This document shows, piece after piece, positions 9,729 to 19,470 of a DNA stretch of 64,000 nucleotides; the first letter of the stretch is position 1, and each line of letters opens with the position of its first letter. The DNA is from Halovibrio salipaludis. GTDB taxonomy: Bacteria > Pseudomonadota > Gammaproteobacteria > Pseudomonadales > Oleiphilaceae. The position numbers and the translations under genes are program-made. The stretch covers positions 26,304-90,303 of the forward strand of contig NZ_NSKD01000010.1 of assembly GCF_002286965.1 (NCBI RefSeq). Reading direction: 5' to 3'. A model generated the notes under the pieces. The model searched no databases. It had not been told where the DNA came from and saw nothing but the letters and a program-made list of their open reading frames with translations.

Positions 9729-10637
9729 TTAACTCGACATTTCCACGTAGGAGCCTTGATCTGGATCCCAGCGGTAACGTTTATGGGGATCACTTTCAGG
9801 GTCAACATTGAGCTCATTGATGTGCCAATCCTGGTTGGCCGCTTTGAAGCGCTCGGTCCAGTGCTTAAGCTGGCCTGTGACGATCGCGCGTTGTGTGTGG
9901 TGCAGTTGCTCGACCATCTCCAGAAACCACGCAGGTTCCGGAATGGTCACTCGAGGTTTGGTGGAATAGGAAAGCCGTCTTAACACTTCCTCATCCACAG
10001 ATTGGCCTTCCGGGTTCAGTCGCTGGACATCGACCTCCGGCGTGTAATGGACCTGGAGGGACTCTTTCCAGAGTTGCGCCCAACGATCCCGTGAGAGGTA
10101 ATCCTTACCGCCGCGCATCGTCGGTGCCACGAGTAACAGGCAGTGGAAATGCGGGTGCGCTGTCTCCGGGTCGTCCTGGCCTTGATCCACTTCCAGGAAC
10201 CGGACGGAACCGTGCACATGTCGCAAGGCATGGCGATCGGTCAAACGACTAAAGGCCTTGTTCATCGCCTGGATTTGGGATCTCAGTTCGGTCACTGGGC
10301 AATTACGCACTGTCAGTGTCAGGAACAGCCAATGCGGTTTATAGCCTTCTGCGCGCATGGTTCGCAGAATCCACTGCAGACGAACTCTCCATCGGGCTGA
10401 AAAGCGGTTCTGGCAAATCGGGCAATGGCGATGCTTGCAGTACCACGTGGTGTTTGTTGGCTCTTGGGATGGATTGAGGTGGATGCGGACGTTACTGGCA
10501 CACTCCTGAAGACGGGTGGCCTCTTTGCGGTAGCGGTGGTCTGCTGAGAAGACACCCGCTGTGTCGTCAGCAATTGGTTTGTATTTTTCAAGGCTGATCA
10601 GGCTTTTGTTCTCTTGGTGATCGTTGAATTGATTCAT
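9729..10637 (-). CDS. Rolling-circle replication initiator (Rep_1-like, HUH endonuclease)
   Basis: This 302-aa protein has the layout of plasmid Rep proteins that nick the double-strand origin and stay bound through a tyrosine. A Cys/His knuckle CKHRHCPIC (C67, C72, C75) comes first, then a strand with LFLTLTVRN. The metal-binding HUH motif HPHFH (H163, H165) follows DQGQDD, and the catalytic motif Y224-S-T-K227 follows that. All of these match the three classical Rep motifs. It is the last gene of a minus-strand set with a degenerate paralogue directly upstream (172-base gap). The presence of an intact Rep in a tRNA-linked island implies that the element replicates, or once replicated, by rolling circle. 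No matching origin was identified with confidence. Confidence 0.8.
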   Translation of the reverse strand: MNQFNDHQENKSLISLEKYKPIADDTAGVFSADHRYRKEATRLQECASNVRIHLNPSQEPTNTTWYCKHRHCPICQNRFSARWRVRLQWILRTMRAEGYKPHWLFLTLTVRNCPVTELRSQIQAMNKAFSRLTDRHALRHVHGSVRFLEVDQGQDDPETAHPHFHCLLLVAPTMRGGKDYLSRDRWAQLWKESLQVHYTPEVDVQRLNPEGQSVDEEVLRRLSYSTKPRVTIPEPAWFLEMVEQLHHTQRAIVTGQLKHWTERFKAANQDWHINELNVDPESDPHKRYRWDPDQGSYVEMSS

Positions 10638-10809
10638 TGCGTGCTCCTCGTGATTGATCGGTGGCCATTTATCTGCAAACAGGGTCTGATTCGGTGTTGC
10701 GACTCTGAAATTGCCCGAATAAACCGGTTAAAAAATGACCTGATGGAAGGGTGTCGAAGGAGTTATGGAGTAGTGAAAAGGTTTCTAATAATAAATATAA
10801 AGCAGGGAC

Positions 10810-11586
10810 TTACATCGCATTAGGAGCGTAGGCGCCTGTCGTGAGACGGCGCAGAACCCCAAAATTTTCCATCCACCTGAACGAGTCCATCTGAGGCATG
10901 GCGTTCAGGAGCCACCCAGGGGACGTAGGGGGTGTGCGTGGCCTCAAAGCTCGAATCGTGGCGTGTTTAACCTGGGTACGAACCTCCTGTTCGATCGGTT
11001 CCACGTTGTCCGGATGTACTTCGGCAATGAAGTCCTCCCTAAAGCAATCCCGCCACAGGTTGTTCCAGAGATCCTCCCGGAAGCCGGCTGGATCTTTAGA
11101 AACATCCGGTCGGAGTAGCAGAACGCACTCGAAACGCGGGTGAGCGATATTGGCATCGCTGAAGCCCTGGTCCACCCGCAAGACACGTAGAGCACCCTGG
11201 ACACGACGTTTCCAGAACCGCCTACGGGTCATGCGCCGGAAAGCGACCTTCATGGCCTCCAGGCATTCGCTGAGCTCGGTCACTTGGCACTGACGCACAG
11301 AGAAAGTAACGACAACCCACCGGCTGTCGCCTTGCCAAGGCTCCTCCCGGAACATGCAGTCTATCTGGTTCCCGTGGTTATAGGCCTTCTGGTGCTGACA
11401 GATGGGGCAGTGGGGGTGATGGCAACCTTGCTGGCTGGTGTCTCTGGTCCGAAGCGCACAGTTGTGGATCTGCGCAGCGTCCTTTCGGGCCCAGGGATCT
11501 TGGGAGAGGTGTTCAGCGAGTTGCAGCGCGGCGGCTTTAACGTTCTGGGGCGTGAATACATCCTTCGTTTCTTGAATGACGGTCAT
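10810..11586 (-). CDS. Catalytically degenerate Rep paralogue
   Basis: This 258-aa protein lines up with the neighbouring Rep along its whole middle. The Cys knuckle has the same spacing (C55, C60, C63), the strand is VVTFSVRQCQVTEL against FLTLTVRNCPVTEL, and LRVLRVDQG matches VRFLEVDQG. The HUH site reads HPRFE in place of HPHFH, so both metal-binding histidines are gone (R151, E153). The catalytic YSTK reads HATI (H208, I211). DNA nicking should therefore be lost while the fold and zinc knuckle remain. I chose the ATG at 11586 because GGGAG lies eight bases upstream; an in-frame ATG at 11661 would add 25 residues. A regulatory or origin-binding partner role is inferred. Confidence 0.7.
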   Translation of the reverse strand: MTVIQETKDVFTPQNVKAAALQLAEHLSQDPWARKDAAQIHNCALRTRDTSQQGCHHPHCPICQHQKAYNHGNQIDCMFREEPWQGDSRWVVVTFSVRQCQVTELSECLEAMKVAFRRMTRRRFWKRRVQGALRVLRVDQGFSDANIAHPRFECVLLLRPDVSKDPAGFREDLWNNLWRDCFREDFIAEVHPDNVEPIEQEVRTQVKHATIRALRPRTPPTSPGWLLNAMPQMDSFRWMENFGVLRRLTTGAYAPNAM

Positions 11587-11752
11587 TGTGACAACTCCCA
11601 TGACAATCGTTGGGCGCAGGTGTGACTGACATGCGGATGCAGCTGCTTGTGGTAGGGCCACAGCAGGGTGTGCGGGGAGGTCCGCGATAGTGTGTCGTCA
11701 CACGGCGTTGATCGGGGCTCCGGAACGGAGGCGGGTCAGAAGGGGCTGTGAA

Positions 11753-11974
11753 CTAGCCGATTGATTGGAGTGGTGTTGCTGGGGTGCTGCCGGCGGCGTC
11801 TCGCTCTTCAATGCGGGCGAGTACCCACTCCTCAACTTCCTGTTCGACCCAACCAACCGAACGTCCACCGAGCGGCACGGGCTGTGGGAAGGTGCCTGCT
11901 TCGACGTACTTATAGATGGTGGAGCGTGCCAGGCCGGTGAATTCCATGACTTCGCGTAATCTGATGATCCTCAT
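11753..11974 (-). CDS. alpA: AlpA-family helix-turn-helix regulator/excisionase
   Basis: This 73-aa protein starts MRIIRLREVMEFTGLARSTI and continues with a YKYVEAGTFPQPVPLGGRSVGW-type wing, the usual AlpA/MerR-like winged helix of P4 satellites and integrative islands. Such proteins activate integrase or act as recombination directionality factors. It lies upstream of the degenerate Rep gene on the same strand and directly downstream of a repeat-rich tract (12435-12539) that could be its operator. It is the most likely control gene of the island. Confidence 0.85.
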   Translation of the reverse strand: MRIIRLREVMEFTGLARSTIYKYVEAGTFPQPVPLGGRSVGWVEQEVEEWVLARIEERDAAGSTPATPLQSIG

Positions 11975-12557
11975 GAGGGTCTCCTATGGTTAGTCCGCTC
12001 ATTGGATCGGAGGGTGCTGTCTCAGATGAAAATCCGACGCAGGAGCCAGGCAATGCGACTCACATAGAGACCTGTCGCGGACTCCTGCTTCTTGCTCGAG
12101 GTGGCTTCGCAGATATGGTGTCACCCCAAAAACGAGAAATGTCCCCTGGCGGAAGTAGTGCTTAGTCCTGGCACGGGCAGCGGGTGTTGGTTTAAATCCC
12201 TTGCGCTAGGGGTGGTCAGGACTTGGTTTGTGAGCTTTCCGGCTTTGCTGTTCAGCCCTGCTCTGGCTGACTCGGTCGGCGATGGTTTGGTCATCATCCA
12301 GGGGGTGAGCAAAGGCGGTGGGTGAGCAGCGGCCGACAAGCGGTGCTGAGGCCGGAGCATTGATCAGGGGGCTGGCGTGTCAGCGGATGGCGCTGGAACC
12401 GGGTACGCCCCTATCAAGGCGGTGAGTGGAGGTGTGACATGGCATGACATAATGACATTGAAAAGCAAGAATATGCTGAAATAGCTAGTAATGATGCTTA
12501 TTTTCGCAATTTCTTAAAGTTTAATGTCACAACGTCATGCCCATACCAGATTCATTC
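11975..12557. other. Gene-free stretch upstream of alpA containing the repeat cluster
   Basis: About 580 bases lie between the alpA start and the end of the 557-aa protein gene. Its left part is GC-rich. Its right part (about 12430-12545) is AT-rich and holds three TGACAT boxes and a long inverted repeat. Short open frames here (for example 12092-12325) show no recognisable protein features. The tract most likely carries the alpA/rep promoter and perhaps an origin. Confidence 0.5.
12435..12539. repeat. TGACAT boxes and inverted repeat flanking an AT-rich spacer
   Basis: TGACAT occurs at 12435-12440, 12445-12450 and 12453-12458. The 17-base segment at 12443-12459 (CATGACATAATGACATT) is matched, inverted, by 12523-12539 with 13 of 17 positions equal. 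The 63 bases between are AT-rich. Clustered short repeats beside AT-rich DNA are typical of replication origins and of operators for element-encoded regulators. It lies between alpA and the degenerate ATPase gene. Confidence 0.5.
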
Positions 12558-14231
12558 TCATTCATCCATAACGGGCGTCGTCGTCTGTTCGGCCCGCCAG
12601 TACCGCCTGGGACCTCGCTGCCCACTCGAGGTCAGGGAGATCCCAAATTCACGTAGCAGGGGTTTTATCTGATTGAATTTTGATCCCAACCCCCTTGGGG
12701 TGGTGGGCCACATATCGGTCGAAGGTTCTTTTTCAGAGGGTCTCTTTTCGGAAGAATCCTCTTTTTTGGGGCGATATTCCTCCAAGCGTGTCTTCCAGTC
12801 CGTGACTGACAGATCCAACACCCCCGATGGTTCAGCAGCTAGCGCCTGAGCCACGGCAGTTGCGACAGGCGACTCTTCCAGCTCGAACTCACGCCGACCT
12901 TGCTGATTGAGCCGGAATTGCTGCCAAAACGCATCTTTATCTTGGCGCAAGTATTCTGCTACCAATACCCCTACGCGACAGAGATCGGCCAAGCCACCGT
13001 GATGATCAAACTCCTTGCGATATTCCATCTGTGTCCACTGAGAATTGACGTATCCGAATATCAGTAGCAAGCCGGCCACGATTGCCGGGTCCATGGATGT
13101 CATTTGTCCTGGCATGGTGGGTTGAAGATTGTCTTCTTCCACTTCAACGCTCAAGGTCGCATCGGCGAGCTTTGGCGTTGTCGCAACGCTTTCCGTGCTA
13201 TTAAGCATCACCGGGCACTGGGCAGTAATTTCCGCAGCTACCTTTTTGTCCTTCCATTGCCACTGGATTTGCTTACCCCGCATCAGGCTGAAGATATGAT
13301 CTTGCTGAGTTGGCGTGAGAGCTTCGACTTGATTAAAGCTCAGGAGGTAGTGCTTGAGCGCTAAGTTATTAAACTGTTTGACATTGCTCGGGACGTCTTC
13401 TTGCCAAGTCGTCGTTGCTGGGTCCACTGCGGTCTTGACTTGCCGATGCGCCTGTTCCATTGAAGCAGAAGGAGTGCCTAAGATTTCTAGCATGACCTGC
13501 TTTTTGTCCGGCATCCAACACAAGACCATCCAGGCAACGACCAGCAAATCGGATTCACTTGATAACAGCGTGCAATCAAATAGTTGATTAACCAGCGCGG
13601 GGTGATTGTTGCCAATATGGCTCAGGTCGGGGAAGCAGTAGCTGTGCGCGGGGCGAATCATTGGCTGAACAGTCCCTGCATAGAAATGCATCTCACCGGG
13701 TTTAAAAGTGAAGCAGTTTCCCGGTCCAGCGTCGATAAAACGCTCCTGGGTCTTTGGATTATAGCCAGCCCGACCGAAGTATATCGGTACTAGCAAAGGT
13801 GTGATTCTCTGACCAAAATGGTCAAGCGCACGTTTAATGTCTCCTTTCGACACTTCCCCCGGGTAATTATCTCGGTAATATGTCGCTATCGGTGCCTCAA
13901 TCGCGTCGATAACTTCAGGCACCACCTCTCCGGTATGGGTATCAAAAAGTAGAACACTATTCGTTTCATTAACAACCCGATAATATCGGTTAAATAGCAG
14001 ATTACTGACACGGTCAACCTTGTTCTGGCGATAGTCTCGAGACGTTTTACCGCTACTGGCTTCAGGGAGCGCTGCCGGTTGCTGCTGCGGTGCCAATTGA
14101 TTCACTTTAGGGGGCTCTGACCTAGCTGATGACGACAAAGACTGCGGCGGCTTGCCACCATTCCACTTAGGCGATCCAGAATCTCTATCTAGTTGCGGTC
14201 GCTTGGTGTCTGGAAAACGACTAGGAGCCAT
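12558..14231 (-). CDS. Primase-helicase-like protein with a degenerate AAA+/SF3 ATPase core
   Basis: This 557-aa protein has a basic, Pro/Ser/Gln-rich, probably disordered N-terminus (1-70). A central region (about 225-365) follows the order of P4-type phage/plasmid helicases, and the C-terminus has a winged-helix tail (MWPTTPRGLGSKF to RRYWRAEQ, about 507-548). Every ATPase signature is altered. The Walker A position reads GTPSASMEQ (252-260; Met258 where Lys is expected). The Walker B position reads YLLSFNQ (Asn300 for Asp). Sensor 1 Asn344 in PVMLNS is kept, and the arginine-finger site in LADATL is Ala358. It should not hydrolyse ATP. It probably works as a DNA-binding or scaffold replication protein, or antagonises an active helicase; both are inference. 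Confidence 0.6.
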   Translation of the reverse strand: MAPSRFPDTKRPQLDRDSGSPKWNGGKPPQSLSSSARSEPPKVNQLAPQQQPAALPEASSGKTSRDYRQNKVDRVSNLLFNRYYRVVNETNSVLLFDTHTGEVVPEVIDAIEAPIATYYRDNYPGEVSKGDIKRALDHFGQRITPLLVPIYFGRAGYNPKTQERFIDAGPGNCFTFKPGEMHFYAGTVQPMIRPAHSYCFPDLSHIGNNHPALVNQLFDCTLLSSESDLLVVAWMVLCWMPDKKQVMLEILGTPSASMEQAHRQVKTAVDPATTTWQEDVPSNVKQFNNLALKHYLLSFNQVEALTPTQQDHIFSLMRGKQIQWQWKDKKVAAEITAQCPVMLNSTESVATTPKLADATLSVEVEEDNLQPTMPGQMTSMDPAIVAGLLLIFGYVNSQWTQMEYRKEFDHHGGLADLCRVGVLVAEYLRQDKDAFWQQFRLNQQGRREFELEESPVATAVAQALAAEPSGVLDLSVTDWKTRLEEYRPKKEDSSEKRPSEKEPSTDMWPTTPRGLGSKFNQIKPLLREFGISLTSSGQRGPRRYWRAEQTTTPVMDE

Positions 14232-14651
14232 AGTAACTGCTTTTCAATCGCAAAAATGTATTCGGCATTCAGTATGCCTTATCCCCTTCGCGCTTTGCAC
14301 CATGGCCTACCGTTCCATCCGCTTGGCTCATGGGCAATAACCGGTGCAGCTGAAGTAAAACCATTCGGTCTGGGGCTTACCAAGTCTCAGAGCGAGACGT
14401 CTACCGTCAGCGACTTGAATCATTTTGACAAGAGCTTCGACAATAATGACCGTAAGGCCGTCTTTGGCTGCATCGGTAACGACATTGCCGGTGTGGACTG
14501 GATTCCTGACCTGGCAAGCCCCCGATATTCTAGACACCTGAGAGCTGCTCAAAGTGGGTATCCGGATTATTTGGTTGGTGTGCGAGATAGAAAGGTTGCC
14601 GACAAGGTCTACCCACAACAGATTAGCTGGTTGATGGTTCGTTCAGTACGC
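14232..14651. other. Gene-free stretch with IS remnant
   Basis: Between the degenerate ATPase gene and the small membrane gene there are 420 bases. Both strands carry open frames (14193-14669 plus, 14328-14618 minus), but neither shows a recognisable protein pattern. The stretch contains a short sequence with both ends of the nearby IS3-family element. It is probably junction DNA where the mer operon was joined to the replication module. Confidence 0.4.
14511..14569 (+). mobile_element. Miniature remnant carrying both ends of the neighbouring IS3-family element
   Basis: Positions 14512-14544 match the transposase-proximal end of the IS at 18250-19470 (complement of 19436-19468) in 30 of 33 bases. 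Only 11 bases later, 14556-14569 match the IS distal end exactly (GGGTATCCGGATTA; complement of 18255-18268). The body of about 1.1 kb with both transposase frames is missing. It is either a MITE-like derivative or an internal deletion scar, and it lies in the opposite orientation to the full copy. Confidence 0.55.
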
Positions 14652-16554
<1,903 letters not shown>

Positions 16555-16567
16555 GGGAAAGCTCCTT

Positions 16568-16918
16568 TCAATAGAACAGGGGAAGAAAATAAGGGAATAC
16601 AAGAGCGAGGAGCACCAACACTGCCACTACCCAGAATATCGCCTTATAGGCCATTCGGACTCTGGGTACGGCACACACCTCATCCGGCTCGCATGCTTCC
16701 CGGGCCCGGAAAATCCGGCGCCAGGCGAAAAACATGGCCACCAGCGCAATACCGATGAAAATGGGGCGGTAGGGTTCCAGGGCAGTCAAATTCCCGATCC
16801 AAGCGCCGGAAACGCCCAACATGATCAGAACGAGGGGCCCGAGACAGCAGGCCGATGCCAGAATTGCCGCTATTCCCCCGGCGGCCAGGGGACCACTCCC
16901 CGATTTCTTCGATGACAT
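16568..16918 (-). CDS. merT: Mercuric ion transporter
   Basis: This 116-aa inner-membrane protein has three hydrophobic helices (about 12-36, 48-68, 92-112). The transport cysteines are a vicinal pair in the first helix (SACCLGP, C24-C25) and two more in the cytoplasmic loop (C76, C82), the classical MerT arrangement. It moves Hg(II) inward for reduction by MerA. The start at 16918 (MSSKKSGSG) is chosen because AGAGG sits eight bases upstream; an ATG at 16936 is the alternative. It is the first gene behind the mer promoter. Confidence 0.93.
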   Translation of the reverse strand: MSSKKSGSGPLAAGGIAAILASACCLGPLVLIMLGVSGAWIGNLTALEPYRPIFIGIALVAMFFAWRRIFRAREACEPDEVCAVPRVRMAYKAIFWVVAVLVLLALVFPYFLPLFY

Positions 16919-16956
16919 AGTGCTTGCCTCTTTCATTATCGAGTTCTGTTGAGCTA

Positions 16957-16987
16957 ACGTTACTCCCGTAGTCAACTACGGAGTCAA
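16957..16987 (-). promoter_or_regulatory. MerR-controlled merTPA promoter with 19-bp spacer
   Basis: On the minus strand, TTGACT (16982-16987) and TAACGT (16957-16962) are separated by exactly 19 bases (16963-16981), the over-long spacer typical of MerR-activated promoters. The spacer contains the dyad CCGTAG-TCAA-CTACGG (16966-16981), the expected MerR operator. merR starts only six bases beyond the -35 box on the other strand, so MerR also represses itself from this site. Confidence 0.9.
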
Positions 16988-16992
16988 GACCC

Positions 16993-17427
16993 ATGCCGGA
17001 TAAGGCGAACGTATTGACCATCGGCGAGCTGGCGAAAGCGACCAATATCCATGTCGAGACCATCCGCTATTACCAGCGACGGGGTCTGGTACGGGAACCG
17101 GAACGTCCTCCCGGTGGCATTCGGCGTTATGGATCCGCTGACATAGAACGGCTGACGTTCGTGAAAACAGCGCAACATCTGGGCTTCAGCCTTGACGAGG
17201 TCAGCGACCTGCTGCAGCTGGAAGACGGCGCCCATTGCCGGGAAGCCAGTGCGCTGGCCGAACACAAGCTGCAGGACGTTCGTGGGAAGATTGACAGGCT
17301 TCAGCGGATTGAGAAGGTGCTGAGTGAAATGGTCAGTCGGTGCCACGCCCAGCAGGGCAATGTCACCTGCCCGTTGATTGCCTCATTGCATGGAGGGCTC
17401 AGAGGAGCAGAAGACCCAAGGGAGTAA
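16993..17427 (+). CDS. merR: Mercury-responsive transcription regulator
   Basis: This 144-aa protein has an N-terminal winged helix ([20 protein letters not shown]), a long dimerisation helix and the three Hg(II)-ligand cysteines C82, C117 and C126, with the usual spacing of MerR. It represses the divergent merTPA promoter without mercury and untwists the 19-bp spacer when Hg(II) binds. The length matches the family norm. A broken ISL3 transposase starts about 75 bases after its stop. Confidence 0.94.
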   Translation: MPDKANVLTIGELAKATNIHVETIRYYQRRGLVREPERPPGGIRRYGSADIERLTFVKTAQHLGFSLDEVSDLLQLEDGAHCREASALAEHKLQDVRGKIDRLQRIEKVLSEMVSRCHAQQGNVTCPLIASLHGGLRGAEDPRE

Positions 17428-17503
17428 CTCAGCCAGTTCATAGAAAACAACGCGGTCAAAGAGTCGTGATCATCTATGGACGACGTCGACAAGGAAAGTT
17501 TGC

Positions 17504-18253
17504 ATGACCAGCTTGCCCGACAACATCCTTCAGCTTGCTGAGTACCAAGTCCTGGGCACCAAAATGGAAGAGCATGATCTCCACTACCAGGTCGAAGAGC
17601 TCCTGAGCCTCTAGCTTGCGAGGAATGCCCCGTTGAGAGTGAGTTTGTCAGGTTCGGCAAACGCGATGTGGCCTATCGCGCCCTACCCATCTACGGAAAG
17701 CGGGTCACCCTCTGGGTGGTCCGTCGCCGCTACATGTGTCGGGCGTGTGGAGGGAGATTCCGGCCAGTTCTTCCACAAATTTTAGACGATCACCGCATGA
17801 CGCGGAGGCTTTACAACCATGTCGAGAAGGAAGCCTTCGATCACCCCTACGCCTACGTGGCTGATACCACGGACCTCGACGAGAGGGCTGCCCGCGAGAT
17901 CTTCAAGAAGAAGGCTAAATTCCTAGCAGCCTTGCATCGCTTCGAGCCCCCCCACTGCCTGGAGATCGACGAGCTGTACCTGAACGGCCGCTACCGCTGC
18001 ATCTTGACCAACCTGGAGGAGCGCACCCTACTGGACCTGCTGCCCGATCGCCAGCAGGACGCGGTGACTAGGCGCCTCATGAGCATGACCGAGCGCCACC
18101 AGGTCGAGATCGTCAGCACGGATATGTGGAAACCCTACCGCCGTGCTGTCCAGGCGGTACTGCCGCAGGCTCGCATTGTGGTCGATAAGTTCCACATCGC
18201 GCGAATGGCCAACGAGGCCTTGGAGAAGGTCCGCAAGGGGCTCCATCTACCAC
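17504..18253 (+). pseudogene. Truncated, frameshifted ISL3-family transposase
   Basis: The N-terminus starts at ATG 17504 (MTSLPDNILQLAEYQVLGTK) and hits TAG at 17612-17614. The rest continues in the next frame from about 17618 through a zinc-ribbon (CEEC, CRAC) and the ISL3 DDE domain (EIDELYLNGRY, STDMWKPY, VVDKFHIARM). The product then ends at KVRKGL, where an IS3-family element begins. Most of the C-terminal third of the transposase is missing to the right of that IS, so the insertion was accompanied by deletion or the copy was already incomplete. Confidence 0.8.
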
Positions 18254-19075
18254 TTAATCCGGATACCCCTCAAAGTACTGCTTTTCAAACTCCATCGGAG
18301 ACAGACCGCCGTTGGTGCCGTGTCGCCTGATGGGGTTATAGAACATCTCGATGTAATCGAAGATGTCGCGCCGGGCCGTTTCCCGGTCTTTGTAGATCCG
18401 GCGCTTGATCCGCTCACTCTTCAGTAGTGAGAAGAAGCTTTCGGCCACTGCATTGTCGTGACAGTTGCCGCGCCTGCTCATGCTCGGCGCCAGATTGTGC
18501 TCTTTCAAAAAGTGCTGCCATTCCCGACTGGTGTATTGGGCCCCCTGATCGGAATGGATCAGAACGGTCTGTTTAGGGCGCCGCCGCCATGAGGCCATCA
18601 GCAGCGCGTCCATGATCAGATCCGTGGACATTCGCTGTTTCATGGACCACCCCACAACCTGGCGGGAAAACAGATCCACCACCGTGGCCAGGTACAGATA
18701 GCCCTCATGGGTGCGGATGTAGGTGATGTCGCTGACCCACCGCTCATTCGGGCTGCTGGCCTGAAAATCCCGGTTGAGGTGGTTGGGCGCCACGTGGGCC
18801 GGCTTGCCGCCGTAATACCCCCTGTGGCGCTTGTAGCCCCGTTGCGCCCGGATTCCTTCGCGGCGCATCAAGCGGTACACCCGGTTCTTGCTGCATTGCT
18901 CCCCCAGGTCTTTCAAATCCAGGGTGATGTTGCGATAACCGTAGACACAGCCGCTCTCCAGCCAGGACTGCTTGATGAGTCCCAGCAACCGCTGATTCGC
19001 TTTGGTGCGGGGGCTTTCCGGGTTATGCAGCCACGCATAGAAACCGCTGAAATGGACGTTGAGAACCCGGCACAT
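18254..19075 (-). CDS. IS3-family transposase OrfB (DDE catalytic part)
   Basis: The 273 visible residues contain the IS3 N-terminal helix-turn-helix HTH_21 region (YGYRNITLDLKDLG, NRVYRLMRREGI) and the rve/DDE core: Asp in WVSDITYI, Asp in IHSDQGAQY and Glu in AVAESFF, with KSERIKRR after it. Like other IS3 elements it is probably made as an OrfAB fusion by -1 frameshifting, because its frame continues upstream of the first ATG toward orfA. All three acidic residues are present, so it may be active. Confidence 0.88.
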   Translation of the reverse strand: MCRVLNVHFSGFYAWLHNPESPRTKANQRLLGLIKQSWLESGCVYGYRNITLDLKDLGEQCSKNRVYRLMRREGIRAQRGYKRHRGYYGGKPAHVAPNHLNRDFQASSPNERWVSDITYIRTHEGYLYLATVVDLFSRQVVGWSMKQRMSTDLIMDALLMASWRRRPKQTVLIHSDQGAQYTSREWQHFLKEHNLAPSMSRRGNCHDNAVAESFFSLLKSERIKRRIYKDRETARRDIFDYIEMFYNPIRRHGTNGGLSPMEFEKQYFEGYPD

Positions 19076-19122
19076 GGCCCGGACAGGGAACTGCTGCTGG
19101 TGAGCCCTGATGAAGCGATACT

Positions 19123-19410
19123 TTACTCGGACTCCTTGGCAAAGAACGCTGCGGCCTTTTTTAGGATGTCCCGCTCTTCAGTAACCCGGCGCAGTTCCGC
19201 TTTCATGCGCCGCAGCTCGGCCTGCTGATCACTGATCTGTTGGTGTTGGCTGTCGGTATCACCGTAGTGCTTGATCCACTTGTAGAGGCTGCCGGAGGTC
19301 ACTCCCAACCGCCGGCACACATCGGAGACCTTGTGGCCCCGTTCGGTCACCTGTTTGACCGCTTCAATCTTGAACTCTTCGGAATAGCGCTGCCCGCTCA
19401 TTCTCAACAC
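19123..19410 (-). CDS. IS3-family transposase OrfA
   Basis: This 95-aa protein has a helix-turn-helix (SEEFKIEAVKQV to GSLYKWIKHYG) and a C-terminal leucine zipper (RRMKAELRRVTEERDILKKA). The codons for ILKKAA contain an A-rich run (the complement of CCTTTTTTAGG near 19156-19166), a good slippery site for the -1 shift into orfB. The start used is about 60 bases inside the right end; an ATG three codons further in (MSGQRYSEEF) is equally likely. Confidence 0.85.
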   Translation of the reverse strand: MLRMSGQRYSEEFKIEAVKQVTERGHKVSDVCRRLGVTSGSLYKWIKHYGDTDSQHQQISDQQAELRRMKAELRRVTEERDILKKAAAFFAKESE

Positions 19411-19470
19411 CTGCTGGCTTTGCGTTAGTGTAACGCTCTCAGGTGTCTACTGTATCGGGGGCTTGCCAAC

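Larger units (their letters stand above)
18250..19470 (-). mobile_element. IS3-family insertion sequence
   Basis: Two overlapping-phase minus-strand frames (orfA, orfB) lie between imperfect ends. The right end is the complement of 19436-19468 (TGGCAAGCCCCCGATAC outward). The left end is at TAATCCGGATACCC, 18255-18268, where the orfB stop itself sits. The exact terminal bases and target duplication could not be fixed by eye because the left flank is truncated ISL3 DNA. The same two ends occur as a miniature copy at 14511-14569. Confidence 0.75.

Noticed and set aside
12092..12325. Plus-strand 77-codon frame in the gap upstream of alpA
   Set aside because: No ribosome site, no conserved-looking motif, and a composition that changes inside the frame; treated as chance.
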